From NCBI RefSeq assembly GCF_017308075.1, contig NZ_JAFKFX010000026.1:124001-188000 (forward strand): a DNA stretch of 64,000 nucleotides, given 5' to 3'. Within the stretch, counting starts at the first letter, position 1; each line of letters starts with the position of its first letter. The position numbers were made by a program, and so were the translations under genes. Positions 16,801 to 24,046 of the stretch are shown here, in pieces. The notes beneath the pieces are model-generated. The model saw only the letters and a list, made by a program, of their open reading frames with translations, was not told the origin of the DNA and ran no database searches. This DNA is from Allobosea sp. (GTDB lineage: Bacteria; Pseudomonadota; Alphaproteobacteria; Rhizobiales; Beijerinckiaceae).

Positions 16801-19102
16801 CGGTCTGGCCGTTGCCGAGCTCGCCGTCCTTGAAGGTTTTCCGCACGCCGATGGCAGCGCCCTTGGGCACGATCGGCAGCGTCACCGAACGGGCGATGGC
16901 GCGCCCGCCGGGCTCGCCGACGCGCACCGTCAGCTCGACCTCGAGCGGACGGTTGGCCTCCGGCTCGGCGACGGGGTTGACGAGCGTGACCTTGCCGCTG
17001 GCGTCGGTCTTGGCCGTGTCCTCGAACTCCGATTGCTGCGGCTCGAAGGCCTCGTCGGTGAGCCCCACCTCATAGCCGGCGAAGCCGGGGATCGCGCTCT
17101 GCCCGGCGGCCCGCACCGTCATCGAGCCGGTGACGTCGAGATCGGAACCGGGGGCGCCGTAGAGATAGCGGGCGGAGACGTCGATCTCGGCAGGCTCGCC
17201 GGCTTGCAGGACCGGCTTCTTCGGCGCGAGCGTCAGTTCCAGCCGTTCGGGGACATAGTCCTCGACGAGGAAGGAGACCTCGCCGATCGCGGCGCCCTTG
17301 GGGTCGGAATAGGCCTGAACCCGCCAGGTGCCGGTCTGGGCGCCGGAGATCAGCGGAATCGAATGGGCACGGCCGCCCGCCCCCTGGTCCTCGACCTGGC
17401 GGCGGCGATATTCGACGCCGTCCGGCCGCCTGACCACCAGGGTCAGCGGCAGGCCGGCGACGGCGGCGCCCTTGGCGTCGCGCAGCAGCGAGGTCAGATA
17501 GACCGTCTCGCCGGAGCGATAGACGCCGCGCTCGGTGTAGAGGAAGGCGTCGAGCCCGACGGGCGCGACGCGGCCCTTCACGCCGCGGTCGGACAGATCG
17601 AACGCCGTCTGCTTGAGATCGAGGAAGCCGTAATCCTCGGCGAGTGTCGCGGTGATGAGGCCGGGCGCGTTGCCGCCCTGGCCCTTGCCGAGGGCGGCGT
17701 CGAAACGGGCATAGCCGTTGCGGTCGGAGCGGATCGTCGCCAGCACCTCGTTGTTGCGGGCGATCAGGCGCAGCTCGGCATTGGCGACGGGTGTGGCGTC
17801 GGCGAGCGAACGCACCAGCACATGCACGCCGTCGGGGCCGGAGAAGGAGGTCAGGCCGAGATCGGAGACGACGAACCACTGCGTCGCCCGGGGCGAGCCG
17901 TCATAGTCGTAGTCGCCATCCGGGCTGCTGGCCGGCTGGGTGCCGCTCGGCCTGGCGAACATCACATAGACGCCGGGCTGGAGCTGCCCGACGGCCTCCA
18001 GCACCGGGAAGGCGGTGACGACGTCCTTGTTGAGCTCGGACTTCACGTCCATCGTGCCCTTCCAGACGCTGGCCCCCTTGTCCGCGGCGATCTGGCCCGC
18101 ATTGTAGCTGCCGAGCTGGCTCAGGAAGTCCTCGGAATGGACCGAGTTGATCAGGTTGCGGTCGCCGATGCGCATCACCTCGAGGTCGAGCTTGCCGGCA
18201 TTGACCGAGACGACCGGCACGCCCTGCTGGCCGGTACGCGGCAGCACGTAGTTCTTGCCGGTGAAGCGCACGGACGGGGCGCGGTCGCGGACATAGACCT
18301 CGTAATCGGAGGATTTCAGCAGCTTCTCGTCGGGCAGGGCCGAGGGTACGCCCTGGCGGATGACGAAGCCGTAGCGCTCGCCATGGCGCAGGCCGTCGAC
18401 GCAGAGCTGGCGTTCTTCGGCGCTGACGGCGAAGTCGCCCTTGCCGGTGATCGCGACATAGGGCGCGAAGTCGACGCGGCCGCGGGCGAGCGGCTCGGAG
18501 AACTCGAAGCAGGCACGCGGGCTCGCCGCGTCGGAATCGACCTTGTTGGACAGCAGGCGGAAGCCGCGCTGGGCCCGCAGCGCCTCGTAGTCGCTGCGCA
18601 GCGAGGCATTGTCGGCGATGTCGAGGCTGAGCCGATAGGTGGTCAGGGCGGGGCGCCAGAGCTCGTTCTTCTCGAAGACGCGGGCGAGGACGCCGAGCGA
18701 GGTCGCCTCCTCGGTGCGCGAGCTCGAGCGCTGATAGGCGAGATAGGCGGCGCTGACGGCGCGCTCGCGCAATTCATAGCGTTCGCGATAATCGCGCGGC
18801 TCGATGCCGATCGCGGCCTGCGCCATCAGGCGCCAGCCGGCGGGATTGGCCGGATCGGCCATGGCGGCGGCATTGGCGAGAGGCAGGGCGCCGCGCGCAT
18901 CGCCGCGGGAAAGCGCGGCATTGCCGTCGCGCAGCAGCGTCGCGAGGGGACGCTGGCTCGCCCCGACCTCGCGTTTCAGCCTTTCCTCCAGCCGCTGGCC
19001 GTCACCGGCGAGATCGGGCCGGACATAGGCCTTCTGGGCCAAGGCCGGAGCGGCAGCGAGAGCGAGACCGAGGATGAGGGCGAGACGGGCGAGGAGGGAC
19101 AT
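13862..19102 (-). CDS. Bacterial alpha-2-macroglobulin-like protein (YfhM type)
   Basis: A 1746-residue periplasmic protein of the bacterial alpha-2-macroglobulin family, thought to trap foreign proteases. It has a signal peptide (MSLLARLALILGLALAAAPALA), an N-terminal region about 20-250 of helical repeats, multiple MG beta domains, a bait-region-like part, and the thioester motif GCTEQ with Cys1294, which forms a Cys-Gln thioester. A helical thioester domain follows (about 1280-1600). There is no lipobox cysteine after the signal peptide, unlike E. coli YfhM, so the mature protein is predicted to be soluble in the periplasm. pbpC follows 7 bases downstream, the usual arrangement. Confidence 0.95.
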   Translation of the reverse strand: MSLLARLALILGLALAAAPALAQKAYVRPDLAGDGQRLEERLKREVGASQRPLATLLRDGNAALSRGDARGALPLANAAAMADPANPAGWRLMAQAAIGIEPRDYRERYELRERAVSAAYLAYQRSSSRTEEATSLGVLARVFEKNELWRPALTTYRLSLDIADNASLRSDYEALRAQRGFRLLSNKVDSDAASPRACFEFSEPLARGRVDFAPYVAITGKGDFAVSAEERQLCVDGLRHGERYGFVIRQGVPSALPDEKLLKSSDYEVYVRDRAPSVRFTGKNYVLPRTGQQGVPVVSVNAGKLDLEVMRIGDRNLINSVHSEDFLSQLGSYNAGQIAADKGASVWKGTMDVKSELNKDVVTAFPVLEAVGQLQPGVYVMFARPSGTQPASSPDGDYDYDGSPRATQWFVVSDLGLTSFSGPDGVHVLVRSLADATPVANAELRLIARNNEVLATIRSDRNGYARFDAALGKGQGGNAPGLITATLAEDYGFLDLKQTAFDLSDRGVKGRVAPVGLDAFLYTERGVYRSGETVYLTSLLRDAKGAAVAGLPLTLVVRRPDGVEYRRRQVEDQGAGGRAHSIPLISGAQTGTWRVQAYSDPKGAAIGEVSFLVEDYVPERLELTLAPKKPVLQAGEPAEIDVSARYLYGAPGSDLDVTGSMTVRAAGQSAIPGFAGYEVGLTDEAFEPQQSEFEDTAKTDASGKVTLVNPVAEPEANRPLEVELTVRVGEPGGRAIARSVTLPIVPKGAAIGVRKTFKDGELGNGQTASFDVIMANGDGRRIGRQGLKWTLSKVTRNYQWFYQDGRWNYEGVKQTRRVSDGEIAVAENAPARIAAPVQWGNYRLDVTADGADATETSVSFSVGYETDKAADTPDVLDVALDKAAYTDGESMQVRLTARFTGKATLAVLGDGISEIRTVDVSPSGTTVNLPARAGWGASAYLVALAHRPMDQQAQRMPGRAIGLAWFAIGKEERNLAIDLGAPNLVRPLSTLSLPVKVTGAKAGEEAFVTVAAVDVGILNLTRFESPDPSRFFFGQRQLGHELRDLYGYLIDGMQGVRGAIRSGGDAAPQLNGEAPTQEPLARYSGVVKLGPDGTAKVDFELPAFNGSVRVMAVAWSAGRTGQASADVFVRDQLVAQATLPRFLALGDQSRFHLQIDNVEGPAGSYLVDLDVKGPVVVGADATRSSMTLAAGAKGSLTIPVTAAGLGRASFDVKVSGPNGIGTVQNLAVRVQPSTQTIARRIIRPIPGGGSLTVSSDLLADLVPDSGAVSISVSPVAALDVSAILKALDRYPYGCTEQTISRALPLLVVNRLASMEQLALDGNADERVNAAIERVLARQGGNGSFGLWSIGGEDLWLDAFVTDFLTRARERQFAVPQTAFNMALDRLRNQVVNTSEINKEEAAGIAYALYVLARNGRPVMGDLRYLADNKLADFASPLARGQIGAALSLLGDRPRGAAAFSNALGRLQQTSDDGLSRADYGSRLRDGAALLALIAESNGDRAELNRAADIVQNARQSARYTSTQENMWMAMAAAAMAKEAEGMTLTVDGTERKGALYRTVPAAALEGKPLVIGNPGTASANAVLTVSGIPTTPEPALNQGFALERTLFSMKGERVDPSRLRQNERYVVALKVTEPAARYGRLLLVDPVPAGLEIENANLTEGASVEGLNWLKQEVAPVHTEARDDRYVAAFERSGSSNQPLSYTVAYIARAVSPGRYVQPAAVIEDMYRPDRFGRTAFGTVDITSAR

Positions 19103-19394
19103 GGCTCGGTCTCCGGGAAGGCAGCAGGCGGCACGAGGATAGCCGCGGCAGGCGTCGACGCGATGACGTAACGTCGCGCCGTGGCCGAAACGAGGCTATC
19201 ATCAGGCCCGACTAGCGCAACTTGCAAGACCGGGCCAACCGGCGCGTTTGGCGAGGTCTGAGCGGTTTTCGCCGAGCGGTTCGTCAAATCGTCCGTCATC
19301 CTCGACCTGCGCCTCGTCCCCCTTGCCTCGGCGGCACGGCTCGCGCTGAATAGCGGTCCGCAGCACTGCCTGCGCGCCTGAACGGGAGGTCGTC
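19103..19394. other. Intergenic region between divergent genes, no gene seen
   Basis: This 292-base gap separates the alpha-2-macroglobulin start from the next rightward gene. It should hold both divergent promoters. I see no convincing small gene, hairpin with T-run, or recognised operator; the frames open here lack plausible starts. Confidence 0.5.
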
Positions 19395-20768
19395 TTGATC
19401 AGTTTCCGGTCGATTCCCGGTCTCATCGCAGTTCTGCTGCTTTGCCATGGGCCGGCGCTGGCACAGCCGCGCCCTGCGGATCCGCGCCTGGAAGCCGCGA
19501 CGCGCATCTTCGAGGGACTGTCAGAAGCCGAACGCAAGGCGATCCAGGTCGATCTGATCTGGACCGGGCATCTCAACAGCGCCGCCACCGGCAATTTCGG
19601 ACCGCTGACCTTCCGGGCCGTCAATGGCTTCAAGGCCGGGCGTGGTCAGCCGGACGGCCAGTTGAGCCCGGCGGAACGGCAGGAACTCGCCCGGCTGGCG
19701 CGGACGGCGCGCGAGACGGCGGGGTTCGCGGTCGTCACGGACGAGCGCACCGGCGTGCGCATTGGCATCCCGCAAAGGCTGCTGCCGAAGCGCGAAGCCC
19801 TGCCGAACGGCGGCAGCCGCTGGCAGAGTGCCGATGGCAGAATCACGCTCGATGTCAGCGCCGGGCCGGCGAGCGAGCCGCTGGCGGCGCTGTTCGAGCG
19901 GCAGATCGCCGTCAATCCGAACGTGCCGCGCCGCATCACCTACAAGCTGCTGCAGCCGAGCTTCTTCGTTGTCGCCGGCGAGACGGCGGGTGGCAGGTTT
20001 TTCCGCAGGCAGGCGAGCGGACCCGGCGGCCTGCGCGGCTTCTCCGTCGGTTACGACAAGGCGGTGGCGGCAAGCTTCGACAAGGTCGTAACCGCGATCG
20101 CCGACAGTTTCGAGCCGTTCCCGACCGGCTCGGCTCCCGCAGCGCCCTCGGTCGGCGCCGCGGCGACAAGTGCGACGCCGGTGGCTGCGGCGACCGAGCG
20201 CCTCGGTGTCGGCCTCGTCGTGGCCCGGGAGCTGGTGTTGACGGCCGGAGTCGCGGTCGAGGCCTGCAAAGCGCTGAAGGTCGGCGGACATCCGGCAAAA
20301 TTGCGGCTGCAGGATCAGGCGAGCGGGCTCGCCCTGCTCGACGTGCCTGGCCTCGGCGAGCAGCCGGGTCTCGGCCTGCGCGACAATGCGGCGCAGCCGG
20401 CGCAAGCCGCTGTGGTGCTTGGCTTCGACGGCAATGGCGCGGCACGCGGCGCCGTCGCGCTGGCCGCGGAATTGCGCGGCGAGGCCGTGCTCGCGCCGCT
20501 GCAGCCGGGTGGGGCGGGCAGCCCGGTCTTCGATCGGCAAGGCCGGCTTACCGGGCTCGTCACTGCCGGTCCTTCGGACAAGGCGCTTGTCGCCGGCGTC
20601 GCTCCGCAGCGGAGTTATGCGATGGCGGACATGGGAGCGTTGCAGGCATTCCTGGCCCGGACGCAGACCCGGATTCCGGCCGCGAAAGGCGATGCGCCGG
20701 AGCAAAGCACCGGCGCGATCGTCGCGGCCGCCGGAAAGGCAGTGGTCCCCGTGAGCTGCGTGCCCTGA
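19395..20768 (+). CDS. Secreted protein with peptidoglycan-binding-like and inactive trypsin-like domains
   Basis: A 457-residue exported protein of unknown function. The signal peptide (residues 1-23, ending ALA-QPRP) is followed by a peptidoglycan-binding-like helical segment (about 35-105: LIWTGHLNSAATGNFGPLTFRAVNGFKAGRG), a middle domain (110-240), a low-complexity Ala/Pro/Ser linker (244-266) and a C-terminal domain resembling a trypsin-fold protease (270-425). The three positions of the catalytic triad appear lost: LTAGV at 282-286 where LTAAH is usual, GLALL at 311-315 where DLALL is usual, and GGAGSPVFD at 372-380 where GNSGGPLFD is usual (Ser to Ala374). It may therefore bind rather than cut proteins. 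The protein ends with a lone cysteine (SCVP). The fold assignment is from motif resemblance only. Confidence 0.72.
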   Translation: MISFRSIPGLIAVLLLCHGPALAQPRPADPRLEAATRIFEGLSEAERKAIQVDLIWTGHLNSAATGNFGPLTFRAVNGFKAGRGQPDGQLSPAERQELARLARTARETAGFAVVTDERTGVRIGIPQRLLPKREALPNGGSRWQSADGRITLDVSAGPASEPLAALFERQIAVNPNVPRRITYKLLQPSFFVVAGETAGGRFFRRQASGPGGLRGFSVGYDKAVAASFDKVVTAIADSFEPFPTGSAPAAPSVGAAATSATPVAAATERLGVGLVVARELVLTAGVAVEACKALKVGGHPAKLRLQDQASGLALLDVPGLGEQPGLGLRDNAAQPAQAAVVLGFDGNGAARGAVALAAELRGEAVLAPLQPGGAGSPVFDRQGRLTGLVTAGPSDKALVAGVAPQRSYAMADMGALQAFLARTQTRIPAAKGDAPEQSTGAIVAAAGKAVVPVSCVP

Positions 20769-20774
20769 GGAAAA

Positions 20775-20805
20775 CTTGCATGCAAGCCGGTGCATACTGC
20801 ATGCA
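20775..20805. promoter_or_regulatory. Tandem TTGCATGCAA-type palindromes upstream of tctC
   Basis: CTTGCATGCAAG (20775-20786) is a perfect 12-base palindrome; a second TGCATGCA core lies at 20798-20805. Their centres are 21 bases apart, two helical turns. They lie 115-145 bases before the tctC start, in a region with no other function. The pattern suits a dimeric regulator, possibly of the GntR/FadR group; no candidate regulator gene is adjacent. Confidence 0.5.
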
Positions 20806-20919
20806 AAACTGTTGCCTCTGCGGCTGCAATCAGTTCAGATGGCGCCCGAAGTTCAAGATGGCCCCGCTGCGCGGAGAAGCTGTCACCTTCTAAATCGATT
20901 GAAGTGGAGGAGCGCTACC

Positions 20920-21915
20920 GTGAGTGAGTTCAGCAGACGTACGATTCTGAAAGGTGCCGCGGCTGCCGGTGCGACCGGGCTGATTGCGAACCCGGCGATC
21001 GCCCAGGCGCAATGGCCGAACCGGCCGGTGACCCTAGTCTGCCCCTGGGGGGCCGGCGGCGGCACAGACGCTACGGCGCGCATCGTCGCCGCCATGCTGG
21101 AAAAGAGCCTCGGCCAGCCCGTCAACGTGGTCAACCGGACCGGCGGCTCGGGCGTGGTCGGCCATTCGGCGATCGCGACGGCGGCACCCGATGGCTACAC
21201 GATCGGCATGATCACCGTCGAAATCACGATGATGCATCATCAGGGCCTGACCGAGCTCAATCCGACCAGCTATACGCCGCTCGCCCTGATGAACGAGGAC
21301 CCGCCGGGCGTGCAGGTCTCGGCCTCGAGCCCCTACAAGGACATCAAGGCGCTGGCCGATGCGATCAAGGCTGCGCCTCCCGGCAAGTTCAAGGCCTCCG
21401 GCACCGGTCAGGGCGGCATCTGGCACCTGGCGCTGATCGGCTGGCTGGTCGCCATGGGCCTTAAGCCCGACCATGTCGCCTGGGCCCCGTCGAACGGCGC
21501 GGCGCCGGCGATGCAGGACCTGGCGGCGGGCGGCATCGACATCGTCACCTGCTCGGTCCCCGAGGCGCGTGCCATGCTCGATGCCGGTAAGGCGAAGTCG
21601 CTCGCCATCATGGCGAAGGCGCGCAACCCGCAGTTCAAGGACGTGCCGACCCTCAACGAGACCCTCGGCATCAACTACTCGGTCGGCGCCTGGCGTGGCA
21701 TCGCCGGGCCGAAGGGGCTGCCCGAGGCGGTGCAGACCAAGCTCGTCGCCGAGCTGAAGAAGGCCTATGAGTCGAAGGAGTTCCAGGACTTCATGAATGC
21801 CCGCGGCTTCGGCATGACTTTCGCCGACCAGGCCGGCTTCACCAAGTTCATGGCCGACGGCGACAAGGCGATGGCGGCGGCGATGAGCGCCGCCGGGCTG
21901 GCGAAGAAGGCCTGA
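20920..21915 (+). CDS. tctC: Tripartite tricarboxylate transporter substrate-binding protein (TctC family)
   Basis: Periplasmic binding protein of a TctABC-type secondary importer, 331 residues. The start is GTG at 20920, supported by GGAGG at 20906-20910 nine bases before it; the frame is open further upstream but lacks this site. The N-terminus SRRTILKGAAAAGATGLIANPAIAQA is a twin-arginine signal with cleavage after AIA or AQA. The mature part has the family pattern WPNRPVTLVCPWGAGGGTDATARIVAAMLEKSLGQPVNVVNRTGGSGVVG and PDGYTIGM. These proteins bind organic acids such as carboxylates; the substrate is not recognisable. The tctB and tctA genes follow in the same direction. Confidence 0.93.
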   Translation: MSEFSRRTILKGAAAAGATGLIANPAIAQAQWPNRPVTLVCPWGAGGGTDATARIVAAMLEKSLGQPVNVVNRTGGSGVVGHSAIATAAPDGYTIGMITVEITMMHHQGLTELNPTSYTPLALMNEDPPGVQVSASSPYKDIKALADAIKAAPPGKFKASGTGQGGIWHLALIGWLVAMGLKPDHVAWAPSNGAAPAMQDLAAGGIDIVTCSVPEARAMLDAGKAKSLAIMAKARNPQFKDVPTLNETLGINYSVGAWRGIAGPKGLPEAVQTKLVAELKKAYESKEFQDFMNARGFGMTFADQAGFTKFMADGDKAMAAAMSAAGLAKKA

Positions 21916-21998
21916 TTTCAACCTGATTTCGAACGGGTCGGCTTTGCCGGCCCTGGCCCCGCGCGGGACTGCCGCGCGGGTCGATGGAGAGACTGCCA

Positions 21999-22472
21999 AT
22001 GCGTTTCAACGACGCCGTGGTCGGGCTGGTGTTCCTCGCGATCGCCGCCGCCATGATCGCGATGACCTTTTCATTTCCGGCGTTCCCTGGCCAGCAATAC
22101 GGGCCGAGCCTGTTTCCGCGCATTCTCGGTGCCGGAATCATCGGCTGCTCGGTGCTGCTGATGCTCCGCGGCTGGCGCGAGCATGCCGCAGGCGGACGCT
22201 GGCTCCTGCTCGACGGCTGGACCTCGCAGCCGCGCCGCGTCGCCTCCTTCGCTTTGATGCTCGGCGCCATGGCGTTCTACATCCTCGCCTCCGAGCCCCT
22301 CGGCTTCATTCCCAGCGCCATGCTGATCCAGCTCGTGCTCTTTCTCTGGTTCGGCGTAAGGCCGCTGACGGCGGTCATCGTGGCGGTCGGCATGACGTTG
22401 CTGGTCCACTGGTTCTTCAGCTCGATGATGCGCGTGCCGCTGCCGCGCGGCATTCTCGACAGCGTGCTCTGA
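21999..22472 (+). CDS. tctB: Tripartite tricarboxylate transporter small membrane subunit (TctB family)
   Basis: Small four-helix membrane subunit of the TctABC transporter, 157 residues from MRFNDAVVGLVFLAIAAAMIAMTFSF. Four hydrophobic segments are visible at roughly 7-25, 42-58, 83-102 and 118-143, and the early FPAFPGQQYGPSLFPRILG segment is typical of TctB. The ATG at 21999 is preferred over the one at 21984 because GGAGAG lies at a good distance before it. It lies 83 bases after tctC and ten bases before tctA, as expected for one operon. It probably assists the large subunit; its exact role is not known. Confidence 0.9.
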   Translation: MRFNDAVVGLVFLAIAAAMIAMTFSFPAFPGQQYGPSLFPRILGAGIIGCSVLLMLRGWREHAAGGRWLLLDGWTSQPRRVASFALMLGAMAFYILASEPLGFIPSAMLIQLVLFLWFGVRPLTAVIVAVGMTLLVHWFFSSMMRVPLPRGILDSVL

Positions 22473-22482
22473 GGAGGCGGTA

Positions 22483-23979
22483 ATGGGCGCAATCGCAACC
22501 GCTTTCGGGCTGGTCTTCGACCCTTATGTCCTGGCCATCATCATGGGCTCGGCCGTGTTCGGCATGTTCGTCGGAGCGATGCCGGGGCTGACCGCGACCA
22601 TGGCCACGGCGCTGCTGGTGCCGGTCACCTTCTTCATGGCGCCCGTGCCGGCTCTCGGCGCGATCGTCACCGCGACCGCCATGGCGATCTTCGCAGGCGA
22701 CATCCCGGCGGCGATGCTGCGCATGCCCGGCACGCCCGCCTCGGCGGCCTATGCCGATGAGAGCTATGAGATGACCAAGAAGGGTCAGCTCGATCTGTGC
22801 ATGGGCGTCAATCTGGTCTTCTCGGTGCTCGGCGGTATTTTCGGCGTCGCCATCCTGGTGCTGCTGGCGCCGGTGCTCGCCGAGGTCGCGATCAATTTCT
22901 CCTCCTTCGAGTATTTCTGGCTTGCCTGCCTCGGCCTGACCTGCGCGGTCTTCATCGGAACGGGCGATCCGCTGAAGGGGTTGCTCTCGCTGTTCATCGG
23001 CCTCGCCATCGGCACGGTCGGCATCGACCCCGCGGCGGGCCAGCCGCGGTTCACCTTCGGCAATGTCGACCTGTTGTCGGGCATCAACTTCATCCCGACG
23101 CTGATCGGCATGTTCGCCGTCTCGGAGCTGCTGCGCGGTGCCGTGACGATGGAGGCGACCGGGGCGCGGATCCAGCAGGCGGTCGGCAACATGTTCGCCG
23201 GGCTCGGCGCGGTGGCGCGGCGCTACTGGAAGAACTTCATCCGCGGCTCGGTGATCGGCACCGTGATCGGGGCCCTGCCGGGCGCCGGCGCCGACATCGC
23301 CGCCTGGGTCTCCTATGCCGTCTCGAAGAAGATGTCGAAGGAGCCCGAGAAGTTCGGGACCGGCCATATCGAAGGCATCGTCGATTCGACCTCGGCCAAC
23401 AATTCGGCGCTGGGTGGCGCCTGGATCCCGGCCCTGGTCTTCGGCATCCCCGGCGATTCGATCACGGCGATCGTCATCGGCGTGCTCTACATGAAGGGCA
23501 TGAACCCCGGTCCGACCGTCTTCCTGCAGACGCCGGAGCTGATCTATGCCGTCTTCATCATCTTCATCCTCGCCAATCTGCTGATGTTCCCGCTCGGCTG
23601 GGTGGCGATCAAATCGGCCAAGCAGATCCTGCGCGTGCCGCGCAACATCTTGCTGCCGGTGATCCTGATCTTCTGCATGGTCGGCTCCTTCGCCATGACC
23701 AACTCGCTCTACGGCGTGGTGCTGATGGTCGTCATGGGCGTCTTCGGCTGGCTGCTCGAGGAACACGGCATCCCGGTCGCGCCACTGATCCTCGGCCTGG
23801 TGCTCGGCGAGATGCTCGAGCAGAACTTCATGAGCTCGATGATCAAGGCGAGCGGCTCCTTCGTCGGCTTCCTCGACCGGCCGATCGCCGGCACGCTCGG
23901 GGTGCTGACCATGCTGCTCTGGGCCATGATGGCCTGGAAGGCGCTGCCCTTCGGGCGGCGCCAGCCCGTGGCCGCCTGA
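22483..23979 (+). CDS. tctA: Tripartite tricarboxylate transporter permease (TctA family)
   Basis: Large membrane subunit of the transporter, 498 residues with about twelve hydrophobic segments. TctA hallmarks are present: GAMPGLTATMATALLVPVTF near residue 34, the RMPGTPASAAYADESYEMTKKG segment near 80, the TxxxGALPGAGADIAAWVSYAVSKKMSK region near 260, and EGIVDSTSANNSALGGAWIPALVFGIPGDSITAIVIG. A strong ribosome site (GAGGAGG) precedes the start by 5-9 bases. It takes up the substrate delivered by TctC, driven by an ion gradient. No two-component regulator (TctDE) is adjacent; regulation may use the palindromes before tctC. Confidence 0.95.
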   Translation: MGAIATAFGLVFDPYVLAIIMGSAVFGMFVGAMPGLTATMATALLVPVTFFMAPVPALGAIVTATAMAIFAGDIPAAMLRMPGTPASAAYADESYEMTKKGQLDLCMGVNLVFSVLGGIFGVAILVLLAPVLAEVAINFSSFEYFWLACLGLTCAVFIGTGDPLKGLLSLFIGLAIGTVGIDPAAGQPRFTFGNVDLLSGINFIPTLIGMFAVSELLRGAVTMEATGARIQQAVGNMFAGLGAVARRYWKNFIRGSVIGTVIGALPGAGADIAAWVSYAVSKKMSKEPEKFGTGHIEGIVDSTSANNSALGGAWIPALVFGIPGDSITAIVIGVLYMKGMNPGPTVFLQTPELIYAVFIIFILANLLMFPLGWVAIKSAKQILRVPRNILLPVILIFCMVGSFAMTNSLYGVVLMVVMGVFGWLLEEHGIPVAPLILGLVLGEMLEQNFMSSMIKASGSFVGFLDRPIAGTLGVLTMLLWAMMAWKALPFGRRQPVAA

Positions 23980-24046
23980 GCCGCTCGCCGGCGGCGACTT
24001 CGCTTCTCGCCGGCCATCGCGGCGAATCAGTGCTAGAGACGGGCGC

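Noticed and set aside
15647..19171. A 1174-codon frame open on the plus strand opposite the alpha-2-macroglobulin gene
   Set aside because: It is the antisense frame of a well-supported gene in GC-rich DNA; the translation is rich in Asp, Arg, Gly and His with no domain, as expected for a shadow.
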